12,500 nt of DNA from Symbiodinium natans (lineage: Eukaryota > Sar > Dinophyceae > Suessiales > Symbiodiniaceae), in the NCBI GenBank assembly GCA_905221605.1, contig CAJNDS010000447.1, positions 180,001 to 192,500 of the forward strand, read 5' to 3'. The notes below the pieces were generated by a model that saw nothing but the letters and a program-made list of their open reading frames with translations, had not been told where the DNA came from and made no database searches. Shown here piece by piece: positions 1-7,122 of the stretch (position 1 is its first letter; each line of letters starts with the position of its first letter). The translations under genes and the position numbers were made by a program.

Positions 1-384
1 GTTTTTTGTTTTAGCTCGAATCGCCGCAGTGAAACACCCAAGGCTCCAAGGAGAAGTACCCGAAGAAGCGTTCCCACCACCCAAGACTCTCGCACACCAC
101 ACCATCATGAAGTCCGGAACCATCATGAAGTCCGGAATCACGAAACACGCACGTCCAGGGACGAGGAGCAGCAGCAGCGATACGAGTTGCCCCTCGCTCG
201 CAGGCTTTAGGGCTGATGGTTTTGGGATGTTTCAGCATTTATGGTCGATGGAATAACACTCGTCGCAGTATTAGCAGCAGTTGCTGCAGTGGAAATATAG
301 GAGAGAATGCGCCAGCTTCGAGGCTTTCGCCGCCGTGGAATTTTGTCATTATAGTGGACAAGAGTAAATAACCTCACACCCGAG
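1..384. other. unique non-coding segment, no recognisable gene
   Basis: This stretch has balanced base composition and no recognisable product. Two overlapping 75-codon open frames on opposite strands occupy 11-256, but neither shows a domain, signal peptide or start context that I recognise. It is listed so the reader knows the interval was examined. Confidence 0.5.
103..138. repeat. 18-bp tandem duplication
   Basis: The unit CATCATGAAGTCCGGAAC occupies 103-120 and is repeated at 121-138 with one change at the last base. The length is a multiple of three, so it would be silent in a reading frame, but no gene is supported here. It looks like a simple slippage duplication. Confidence 0.9.
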
Positions 385-480
385 ATGCATAAGCAAAGAA
401 CCCATAAGCCAGAAGGTATAAGCGCAGAACGCGCAAGCGAGAATTCAAATGCATCAGCAAGAATGCATAAGCCAGATGGC
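385..480. repeat. degenerate ~15-bp tandem repeat (GCATAAGCCAGAA-like)
   Basis: Successive 15-base blocks begin at about 385, 400, 415 and 430, each carrying a variant of nnnnATAAGCnnAGAA. A longer 20-base block follows (445-464), then a near-copy of the first unit (465-480). The similarity is partial but the phase holds over four units. It sits directly before the A-rich ATAGGAACC array and may be its eroded edge or a separate minisatellite. Confidence 0.6.
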
Positions 481-489
481 CTTAGTAAA

Positions 490-1470
490 ATAACTAGGAA
501 CCCTGAAAATAGACAGGAATCCTACTAAAATTCATCCGAATTGTACAACATTTAGCAGGAAGGCTATGCACATGAATAGGAACCCCATTGAAATTAATAA
601 GAACCCAACACAAATAGTATGAACCCTAATAAACTGAAGAGGAATCCTATTCAAATTAATAGGTACCAATAATAGGACTCCTATAAAAAGTAATGTCAAC
701 ACTTTTCGGAATCCGACTAACATCAATATGAACCCTAAACCCTTTTGAAATCAATAGGGGCCCCTTTCAAACTGAATGAGGACCTTGTAATCCCATTAAA
801 CTGAAGAGGAATCCTACTAAAATCATTAGGAACCAATAGGACTCCTATGTGAACACTTTTTGGAATCCGACTAAATCAATATAAACCCTAAACCCTTTTA
901 AAATAATAAGGAGCCCTTTCAAAATGAACGAGAACCTTGTTAGAATTAACACGAATCCCACTAACATGAGTAAGAACCCTATAAAAATTGATAGGAATCT
1001 CATTGAGTTAGGAACCATACTAAAATAACGGAGAACCCAATGAAAATTTATTGGAACCCTGTTAAAACTAAAGGGAACCCTTAAAACAACTCACAGAACC
1101 CCGTTATAATCAATAGGAATCCTATCAAAATTAAAAGACATCCTTTTAAAACCAATAGGAACGAATAGGACTCCTATAGCAAGTCCAGCAGTGTGGGTTG
1201 CTTTTGAATTTGACACGACACTGTGAATAGGCTCCCTATTAAATTTAATAGGGCTCATAGGATTCGTATAACTTGAATAGGAATCTTGTGAAAATTAAAA
1301 GGAATCTATTAACAGTCGTATCAGTCCCATAAAAAGGAATAAGAACCCTATCAAAATTGATAGGAAGCTAATTAAGTTCAAACCAATAGGAATCCTGCGA
1401 AAATTTATTGGAATCCGATGAAAATTGAAACCCTCTATTATAAAAATCATAGCAATCCTAATGACTTCCA
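490..1470 (+). repeat. degenerate ~21-22 bp array, unit ATAGGAACCCTATnAAAATT
   Basis: About 45 imperfect copies of a unit reading roughly AATAGGAACCCTATTAAAATT run nearly without a break. AATAGGA and CCTAT recur in almost every unit, and the spacer is a variable A/T-rich AAAATT or AAACTG. The unit core ATAGGAnnCCTAT is itself an imperfect palindrome, so each unit can fold. Spacing is only roughly regular and there are internal larger duplications. No gene is visible. The same family reappears at 3640-4640, mostly in the opposite orientation. I do not know a named family for it. Confidence 0.85.
624..945. repeat. larger tandem duplication inside the A-rich array
   Basis: The interval from about 624 to 786 is repeated from about 787 to 945. 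Shared landmarks, in the same order, are AAACTGAAGAGGAATCCTA, AATAGGACTCCTAT (671 and 835), CTTTTnGGAATCCGACTAA (about 702 and 857), AACCCTAAACCCTTTT, CCCTTTCAAAnTGAA and ACCTTGT. The offset falls from about 164 to 154 bp along the copies, so small indels separate them. The array therefore grew by blocks of several units as well as by single units. Confidence 0.8.
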
Positions 1471-1647
1471 TCGCACAGAATCTCTAAGAGATTCCACCGC
1501 TGTAGTAACTACGAGTCGCAGCGGGGAGCAGCACAGCTTAAAGCAAGTGCTTGGTGCACGGCATGGCTATTAGTCGAATCATTTTATTCATAATCGGGAA
1601 AATTATATCTTCGCTCAAATGGTCTAACATACAAATAGAAAAACCAA
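1471..1647. other. unique spacer with a short hairpin
   Basis: This is unique sequence between two repeat families with no gene. It contains the near-perfect inverted repeat GAATCTCT-A-AGAGATTC (1478-1494), which could be a short hairpin but lacks a following T-tract or any other regulatory context. Confidence 0.5.
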
Positions 1648-1871
1648 AAAACCAGTCCTGACATGTTTCGGGGGTCGGTACAGTAAGTAGTTCAGCTGAA
1701 AAACCAAAAAAACCCTCGAGTTCGTTTGGCTTTTGCCACCACCAGATGGCGAAAACCATCCAAAACTCTATGTTTTTTTGGTTTGTCAGCTGAAATACCA
1801 CAAAACACGAGCAAAACCCAATAAAAAAACAAAAAAAATCCTGGGAAGAGATGTTTGGGGCATCCGTACGG
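1648..1871. repeat. foldback repeat unit 1 (TCAGCTGA-bounded palindrome)
   Basis: TCAGCTGA occurs at 1692-1699 and 1786-1793. The sequence between folds back on itself around about 1742: the left arm (AAACCAAAAAAAC, GAGTTCGTTTGG, TTTTGCCA) pairs with the right arm (TGGCGAAAA, CCAAAACTC, GTTTTTTTGGTTT). Flanking modules resembling TCCTG...ATGTTT-GGGG...GTAC lie at 1654-1684 and 1839-1871 in direct orientation. No coding sequence or transposase is visible. This looks like a non-autonomous foldback or MITE-like element, or a remnant of one. Confidence 0.75.
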
Positions 1872-2090
1872 ATTTTTTGTTGTTGTTTGTTTTTCGTTTG
1901 TCCTCGTGTTTTTTTTGTATGTCAGCTGAAAAACAAAAAATTCGAGTTTTGGCTGGTTCTTGCCACCGCCAGAGGGCGAAAACAAACCAAAACTCGAGGT
2001 TTTTTGGCCTGTCAGCTGAAATACCAAAAAACACGAGGCAAAATCAAAAAACAAAACATCGAAGGGACGCCCCAAACATCTCCTCCCAGG
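1841..2090. repeat. foldback repeat unit 2, ~250 bp imperfect palindrome
   Basis: The core lies between TCAGCTGA copies at 1922-1929 and 2012-2019 and folds around about 1970 (TTCGAGTTTTGGCTGGTT against AACCAAAACTCGAG). The outer arms extend the fold: CCTGGGAAGAGATGTTTGGG at 1841-1860 is matched in inverted form by the segment ending at 2090 (CCCAAACATCTCCTCCCAGG), and CCTCGTGTTTTTT is matched by AAAAAACACGAGG. Together with unit 1 the order is module, core, module, core, inverted module. There is no open frame with recognisable content, so it is probably a decayed foldback element. Confidence 0.8.
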
Positions 2091-2480
2091 ATTGGCTTTA
2101 TTGGTTTATTGGTCTTGTGCGCTTCTGTGGTGGCAAGCTAAAAACTCACACGTGCAGTCGTTTGAAGTTGAACACAAGACACGCAGCCATGCCAGGATCA
2201 GCCAAAACGGAACGCGATGCGACAAACTCGCGAAAACTTGTCGAAAAGGACAAAACAAACCTGGCCCTGATACGGTGAAATTCGACCTTCTGCTTCATCT
2301 ATCGCCTGAACCAAACCGTCGTGCGTATGTGCTGTGGCAAGTGCCGCGCAGATCTGTCAAAGGCTCAAGTCTCGAGTTATGACATGGCAGCGGCGGGCAT
2401 TGAAAAGATCCCCATAGGTTATCAGATTCTTGGAGCCAAAAAGGGCACCCTTTGAAAATCCTAGGCTACTCTTGGGTCCA
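2091..2480. other. unique segment, no recognisable gene
   Basis: This interval has mixed composition. A 96-codon open frame (2092-2382, plus strand) crosses it, but the translation shows no motif I recognise and begins within the tail of the foldback element. I cannot call a gene. No repeats longer than a few bases were noticed. Confidence 0.45.
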
Positions 2481-2606
2481 GGTTCAGGGGCTCAGGGTTC
2501 AGGGGCTCAGGGGCTCAGGGCTCAGGGTTCATGGTTCAGGGTTCAGGGTTCAGGGTTCAGGGTTTAGGGTTTAGGGTTTAGGGTTTAGGGTTTAGGGTGA
2601 GGGTTC
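2481..2606 (+). repeat. interstitial telomere track, variant GGGTTCA/GGGCTCA passing into TTTAGGG
   Basis: From 2481 to about 2560 the track consists of 7-8 base variants (GGTTCAG, GGGCTCA, GGGGCTCA, GGGTTCA). From about 2561 to 2599 it becomes regular TTTAGGG, ending in GTGAGGG. A gradient from degenerate to perfect repeats is the usual polarity at real telomeres, degenerate on the chromosome side. It reads as an old chromosome end that pointed rightward. The identity of the repeat is clear; the fossil-end reading is inference. Confidence 0.9.
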
Positions 2607-2738
2607 TGTGGGCTAAGCATCTGGCGCTGCAGCTTAGTTGCTGCGACCCGACACCCTGGCATCGGAATTGGAAATCTCGGAAAACACTAGGAACGCCGTA
2701 AAAATGCATGCGAACCAAGGGTGTACGGATCATGGGGC
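2607..2738. other. unique spacer
   Basis: This is a short unique sequence between the telomere track and the C-run hairpin element. No gene, repeat or RNA structure was recognised. Confidence 0.4.
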
Positions 2739-2842
2739 GGGGGGAGGGGGCGCGACCATATATATATATATGGTCACCCCCCCCCCCCCCCCCCTCGACA
2801 GACTCCGGAAGTATATTTCCGGTCTGTTCAGGAAGGGGGGGG
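2739..2842 (-). repeat. composite palindromic element: (TA)n + C18 + hairpin, copy 1
   Basis: Parts in order are a G-rich tract (2734-2750), a perfect 22-bp palindrome GACC-(AT)n-GGTC at 2754-2775, a run of 18 C (2777-2794), and an inverted repeat GACAGACTCCGGAA / TTCCGGTCTGTTC with loop GTATAT (about 2797-2829), then a G-run (2834-2841). The C-run and the distal G-run can extend the hairpin stem. A second copy sharing CTTCCGGnGTCTGTCGAG, the homopolymer and the TA run lies at 4815-4872 in the opposite orientation. Conserved unique flanks around two kinds of simple repeat argue for a dispersed element, not two chance microsatellites. Confidence 0.8.
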
Positions 2843-3605
2843 AAAAGCACCACTCCAAAATTCCTCGAGTTTACAAAAACCCAAAAATCCAAAAAATCCA
2901 ACCCAGGGTTCCGCTTTTTGGAAACTCGAGCGGGAGCCTCAAAATCCAAAAATCGAGCAAATTCCTCGAGTTTCCAAAATTCCAATAACCCAAAAAAATC
3001 CACCCCAAGGTCAAGGTTTGGATTTTTGGAAACTCGAGCGGGAGCCTCAAAATCCAAAAATCGAGCAAATTCCTCGAGTTTCCAAAATTCCCAACCTTGG
3101 GGTGGGTTTTTTTGGATTTTTGGAATTTTGGAAACTCGAGGAATTTGCTCGATTTTTGGGTTTTGAGGAAATTCCTCGAGTTTCCAAAATTCCAAAATTC
3201 CAAAAACTCCAACCCGAGTTTCGGATTTTTGGAAACTCGAGCGGGAGCCTCAAAATCAAAAAATCGAGCAAATTCCTCGAGTTTCCAAAATTCCCAACCT
3301 TGGGGTGGGTTTTTTTTGAATTTTGGAAACTCGAGGAATTTGCTCGATTTTTGGATTTTGAGGAAATTCCTCGAGTTTCCAAAATTCCAAAATTCCAAAA
3401 ACTCCAACCCGAGTTTCGGATTTTTGGAAACTCGAGCGGGAGCCTCAAAATCAAAAAATCGAGCAAATTCCTCGAGTTTCCCAAAACTCCAAACCTTGGG
3501 GTGATTTTTTTTTGATTTTTTGAATTTTGGAAACTCGAGGAATTTGCTCGATTTCTGGATTTTGAGGCTCCCGCTCGAGGTTCCAAAAATCCAAACCTTT
3601 GGGGT
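2843..3605. repeat. array of alternately inverted CTCGAG-bounded modules
   Basis: Fifteen CTCGAG sites start at 2864, 2925, 2965, 3033, 3073, 3135, 3175, 3236, 3276, 3330, 3370, 3431, 3471, 3534 and 3574. After the first they form seven pairs, each exactly 40 bp apart, with 54-68 bp between pairs. Pairs at 2925, 3033, 3236 and 3431 enclose CGGGAGCCTCAAAATC and ATCGAGCAAATTC. Those at 3135, 3330 and 3534 are inverted, two with one end converted to GAGGAAATTC. The larger unit also repeats with a 195-bp period (3166-3180 and 3361-3375 are identical). Open frames up to 264 codons occur on both strands only because the unit lacks stops; I do not regard them as genes. Confidence 0.9.
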
Positions 3606-3639
3606 GGATGTTTGGATGTTTGGATTCTTAAATCTTTAG

Positions 3640-4640
3640 AAACTGGATTTTTGATAAGAGTTTTCAGGGGTTCTTATATGATTCCTTATTATGTTTTAGG
3701 CTGCCTATTAAATTTAATAATACTCCTGTTCACTTTAATGGGAGTCCTTATTTAATTAATAAGACTCCTAGTCATTTTACTAGCATTCTAAGTGATCTTC
3801 AATGGGATTCCTGTATTTGTTTCATGGGGTTCGTATTAGATTTTAAAGGATGCCTATTAAAGGACTTTATTGGGTTTAATATTGATTCCTATTCATTTAG
3901 TCAAATGCCAAATAATTGGAATACGATTCTGAGAAGTTGTAATAGCATTCTTCTTCCTAGTTAGTTTTAATAAAAGTCTTAGAATTTTCATAAGCTTCAT
4001 AACAAATTTTATACATATTCCTATTAATTTCAATAGGCTTCTTATTCATTTTCATAAGATGTCTTACAATTTCTAATTGGGTTCCTTTTGCTTTGACAAG
4101 CTTCCTATTCATTTAAGTAAATGTTTTAATAGGGTTCATTTTAATTCTAACAGTACGACTCTTATTGTTTTAAGTTTTGAAGGGTCCACATTACTTTTTT
4201 TATAGAATTTTATTGGCTCCTCTTAATCCTTTAATAGGATTCATCTTCACGTTAAACGGATTCCTGTTACTCTCACAAAGAATTCATAGATTCTTTTGTA
4301 GGGTTCCTATTCATTTTAATAGCATTCCTATGAATTCAAAAGAGTTCCTATTCATTTGAATGGCCTTCCTATGGCTCCTCTGAATTTAGGACGCCAAGAA
4401 ATTTTAATAGGAGCTTCTACGTATTTCAACCAGGTTCTTATTAATTGTACTAGGATTCTTACTAAGTTTCCAAAGAGACTCGTCTTAGTTTCAATAGGGT
4501 TCTCATTCATTTTAATGGGGTTCCTATTGATTTAAATAGGATTCCTATTGAACTCATACGAAGCCTATGAATCCTAATACACTTAATAGGAACCCAAGTA
4601 AAACTAAGAGCAATCTTATTCAAAATTAATAGCAATCCAC
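3640..4640 (-). repeat. second A-rich ~21-22 bp array, mostly inverted relative to 490-1470
   Basis: Units read TTTTAATAGGnTTCCTATTnA, the reverse complement of the unit at 490-1470. The length is close to that of the first array. At about 4550 the orientation switches back (AATAGGAACCCAAGTAAAACT near 4585), so the last ~85 bp match the left array's strand. The unit is degenerate, with many single-base and indel differences. A 60-codon open frame at 4177-4359 is repeat-derived. I saw no long collinear match to the left array, so it belongs to the same family but is not shown to be a single inverted copy. Confidence 0.85.
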
Positions 4641-4814
4641 GATGTCGAGCAAATTGTTCAGGTCCTTACAGCATGCGTCCTTCTCACATCTGTCTGCATC
4701 TTTCATTGCGAACACAAAACCGTATTAATCGAAAAAAATATGCTCTATTGTGTGTTAACGTGTCTGGCTACTGTGTGCAGCTATGCTGTCCGTCGCGCCC
4801 TCAGCCCTTTTTTT
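4641..4814. other. unique spacer
   Basis: This is non-repetitive sequence between the A-rich array and the second C/G-run element. No gene, RNA or regulatory motif was recognised. Confidence 0.4.
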
Positions 4815-4872
4815 GCTTCCGGGGTCTGTCGAGGGGGGGGGGGGGGTGAGCATATATATATATATATATATA
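4815..4872 (+). repeat. composite element copy 2: CTTCCGG-GTCTGTCGAG + G14 + (TA)n
   Basis: GCTTCCGGGGTCTGTCGAG (4815-4833) leads into a run of 14 G (4833-4846), then TGAGC and about 20 bases of alternating AT (4852-4872). This is the reverse complement of the central part of the element at 2739-2842, lacking the second hairpin arm. The unique flank differs by one or two bases between copies while the homopolymer and TA lengths differ, as expected for unstable simple repeats inside a dispersed sequence. Confidence 0.8.
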
Positions 4873-5924
4873 CTTTTGAATTTATTTATTTCTCCACTTA
4901 TCTTCTATGTATTTTGCGTATGTATACATAGCTGCTTTACATGGATGTGGACGTACACGCGTGCCTTTAGTGTTTCCACGATAGCGTCCGTGGAAAACCA
5001 AAGCAGCGAAGTCGCTGCGCACTTCCGTCCAAAACCATGCCGAGAGATTAGCTTGACTTGGACATGTTGCGTGTCATTTCCTGCCTGGATGTTGGGTCAA
5101 CGTCATGGTCAACTGATAAGTGGGGATGGAAGTTCAATTGCAGGTAACTTCGAATGCATCAGGGATCAGTTGTTAAAGCAGAGTGCACGCGGGCAGGTGA
5201 ATCTCTTTGCTTTTCGCGCACACTGCTGCGATGTGTGCTTGGATCACTAACTGCCCGCGGCCAAGTCGTTCCAGGTGATGGACGACCTGAGATGACAGTG
5301 GGCGGCAACGCTCCCGGAAACTGTTCTGAAGTCTGGCTGGGTCGAGTACGGAATCTTTTTCAAGATATTGGCTGCATGCCGTATCTCCCTCAGCCTTGCT
5401 AAAAGGATCACTTGATAAAGGAACCCATGATGATTTGTCTTAGTGCTGGACTCCAAGCATTGGCGAAGGTGATCTCTGTAGCATGCTTCGTGGACGGGCG
5501 TTCGGTTGTAAACCTGTGCAACTGTCAGGATGTGACTCATGTACTTTTCTGACGATCTAGCGCTCTTAAGATGGTGCCACGGCTGGACGGTTGATGCGTA
5601 CAACTCCATGCGGAGCAGGTGAATGTTGTTTCTGACCTGGTAGAGGTGTCAGCTCTGAAGATGACGCAGCTCTGAAGATGACGCATCTCAACTTTTACTG
5701 ACATGCTTAATCCAATTTGGCCTTGATTGGTTGGTCCTTGAGGATGCCTTGCCTTCTGCAGGACATAAAGTCGTGCTGCTTTGTATACTGAGCACGCCCA
5801 TCTGTGCAAGCCTTGACATGCGATGGGCTTCAGCGCCCGAGGGTACTGAGCTAGCAAATCAGAAGGAAACGAAGCCAAAGCTCCGCATGCTAAAGCGGGT
5901 GAAGCCTGAAATTCAGTTTTCTGG
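4873..5924. other. ~1 kb unique segment, no recognisable gene
   Basis: This is the least repetitive part of the window. Open frames of 120 codons (5247-5609, minus), 140 codons (5537-5959, minus) and 71 codons (5731-5946, plus) exist, but they overlap one another on opposite strands and none shows a motif I recognise. Exons of an intron-containing or decayed gene cannot be excluded by eye. A short inverted pair (GCGGGCAG near 5189 and CTGCCCGCG near 5250) was noted. I assign no function. Confidence 0.4.
5651..5684. repeat. 17-bp tandem duplication
   Basis: AGCTCTGAAGATGACGC occupies 5651-5667 and is exactly repeated at 5668-5684. The unit length is not a multiple of three, so it would shift any reading frame crossing it. 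This is consistent with the interval being non-coding. Confidence 0.95.
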
Positions 5925-5969
5925 AATTGGTATATACTTGTTCTAAATAAGAACAGCATTTAAGAAAAT

Positions 5970-6139
5970 ATGGGCTACGCTTTACCTTTAGGACACATGA
6001 ATTTACTATTCGGAGCTACAGCAATTACATATTTATCATCTCCATTTCCATCCTTAATGTAATGGCTTTGCGGAGGACATTTTATTTACAATCCAACAAT
6101 AAAGAAAATCTTCATCCTTGTAAATTTCTATTTCCATTG
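5970..6139 (+). pseudogene. cob: nuclear mitochondrial insertion: cytochrome b fragment, broken
   Basis: The frame starting at 5970 translates as MGYALPLGHMN, then FGATAIT, then SPFPSLM, a stop, and WLCGGHFIYNPTIKKIFIL. This matches the conserved cytochrome b stretch GYVLPxGQMSFWGATVIT...SPxP...W..GG...(N)PTLKRFF, part of the Qo-site region of complex III. In an intact gene it encodes an inner-membrane subunit that carries electrons from ubiquinol to cytochrome c1. Damage is clear: TAA at 6060-6062 replaces the residue before W, and near 6121 the match moves to another frame (F-L-F-P-L at 6125-6139), so an indel is likely. Only ~57 of roughly 360 residues are present. Upstream, 5925-5961 gives a weak match (G-I-Y-L-F-stop-I-R-T-A-F) to the preceding segment. 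Its A+T richness differs from the surroundings. Alveolate origin is likely; dinoflagellate is favoured but not proven. Confidence 0.87.
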
Positions 6140-6154
6140 AGACCCTTGAGCCAT

Positions 6155-6466
6155 AGCCATTAGGGTTTAGGGTTCCAGGTTTTTTGCGTGTAGGGTTTAG
6201 GGCATGTAGGGTTTGCACTCGAAGTTTCGAGGTTAGGGTTTAGGGTTTAGGGTTTAGGGTTTAGGGTTTAGGGTTTAGGGTTTAGGGTTTGGGGTTTGGG
6301 GTTTGGGGTTTGGGGTTTAGGGTTTAGGGTTTAGGGTTTTTTGGGTTTAGGGTTTAGGGTTTAGGGTTTAGGGTTTTTTGGGTTTAGGGTTTAGGGTTTA
6401 GGGTTTAGGGTTTAAGGTTTAGGGTTTAGGGTTTAGGGTTTAGGGTTTAGGGTTTAGGGTTTAGGG
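6155..6466 (+). repeat. interstitial telomere array TTTAGGG with TTTGGGG variants
   Basis: Scattered TAGGGTTTAGGG copies begin at about 6160, only some 20 bp after the cob fragment. A continuous array runs from 6232 to 6466. It includes a block of TTTGGGG variants (about 6287-6316) and two TTTTTTGGG expansions that break phase. The variant block repeats as a group, suggesting local amplification. Confidence 0.95.
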
Positions 6467-6527
6467 CTGTAGCCCTGGGATCCTTGGAGCCTTTCTCCGT
6501 GAACCCGGAACCCGGAACCCTGAACCG
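6463..6527 (+). repeat. inverted-repeat island, left arm
   Basis: The island AGGGCTGTAGCCCTGGGATC... through CCTTTCTCCGTGAACCCGGAACCCGG is repeated in inverted orientation at 6921-6977 with only a few differences (for example one base in the GTTTCACGG segment). Arms of about 55 bp flank roughly 400 bp of telomere arrays of both orientations. The sequence is unique apart from this pair; no gene or RNA was recognised. Confidence 0.9.
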
Positions 6528-6591
6528 GGCTGGAGCCATGCCAAACCCTGTAGAGCCGAAGCCCCTGCAGCCCGACGTCCGGCCCAAAGGC

Positions 6592-6714
6592 ACCCTAAAC
6601 CCTAAACCGGAAACCCTAAACCCTAAACCTTGAACCCAAAGCCCTAAACCCTACACCCTAAAGCCTGAACCCTAAACCCTACACCCTAAACCCTAAACCC
6701 TGACTAAGCCCTAA
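6592..6714 (-). repeat. interstitial telomere array CCCTAAA (degenerate)
   Basis: CCCTAAAC units are interspersed with variants such as CCCTACA, CCCTGAA and CCGGAAA. The strand is opposite to the neighbouring arrays at 6232-6466 and 6796-6922. A short unique island (6715-6795) follows. Confidence 0.9.
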
Positions 6715-6795
6715 ATCACGGATCGGAAGGCTCTCGAAAGGGGCCCCGAGCCCTCTCAGAGTGGCAGGTGGAGCCCTTGACCACACAAAAACATG

Positions 6796-6922
6796 GGGTT
6801 TAGGGTTTAGGGTTTAGGGTTTAGGGTTTAGGGTTTAGGGTTTAGGGTTTAGGGTTTAGGGTTTAGGGTTTAGGGTTTAGGGTTTAGGGTTTAGGGTTTA
6901 GGGTTTAGTTTAGGGTTTAGGG
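6796..6922 (+). repeat. interstitial telomere array TTTAGGG
   Basis: About 17 nearly perfect TTTAGGG units, with one shortened unit (TTTAGTTTAGGG near 6905). The array ends directly in the inverted-repeat arm at 6921. Confidence 0.97.
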
Positions 6923-6977
6923 TTCCGGGTTCCGGTTTCACGGAGAAAGGCTCCAAGGATCCCAGGGCTACAACCCT
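6921..6977 (-). repeat. inverted-repeat island, right arm
   Basis: GGTTCCGGGTTCCGGTTTCA, then CGGAGAAAGGCTCCAAGG and ATCCCAGGGCTACA, is the reverse complement of 6466-6520. Both arms face telomere arrays on their outer and inner sides, so the whole 6463-6977 block has inverted symmetry. Confidence 0.9.
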
Positions 6978-7013
6978 AAACCCTAAACCCTAAACCCTAA
7001 ACCCTAAACCCTT
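6973..7013 (-). repeat. short interstitial CCCTAAA array
   Basis: Five to six perfect CCCTAAA units follow the right inverted-repeat arm. A unique GC-rich island (7014-7122) comes next, with no gene recognised. Confidence 0.95.
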
Positions 7014-7122
7014 TTTGGTTTCAGATAGGAGAGCTGAGTTCCGCGCTCTACGTCGCGACGTCGAGACCTGGGCTGTGAGTACCGCTCCCTAGGGCCTCGG
7101 GTCCCCCGAAGTCCTCAGCCCG

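Noticed and set aside
490-1470. Possible CRISPR-like array
   Set aside because: Repeats are degenerate, spacers are not unique or of constant length, and the setting is eukaryotic.
1538-2382. Overlapping open frames of 82-181 codons on both strands
   Set aside because: They lie within the foldback repeats and their A/T-rich spacers, and they overlap on opposite strands. No recognisable product is visible.
2578-3586. Overlapping open frames up to 264 codons on both strands with repeated peptides such as FLETRAGASKSKN and NSSSFQNS
   Set aside because: They arise from a repeat lacking stop codons, appear in several frames and on both strands, and contain no known domain. The palindromic unit yields nearly the same peptide from each strand.
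5247-5959. Minus-strand open frames of 120 and 140 codons
   Set aside because: No motif, no paired regulatory evidence and mutual overlap. They are consistent with chance open frames, though a decayed gene is not excluded.
6145-6164. CTTGAGCCATAGCCAT beside the cob fragment, resembling the 3' end of the dinoflagellate spliced leader on the minus strand
   Set aside because: Only nine bases match contiguously, the rest does not align well, and CTTGAGCC also recurs in the unrelated 10860-10975 island family.
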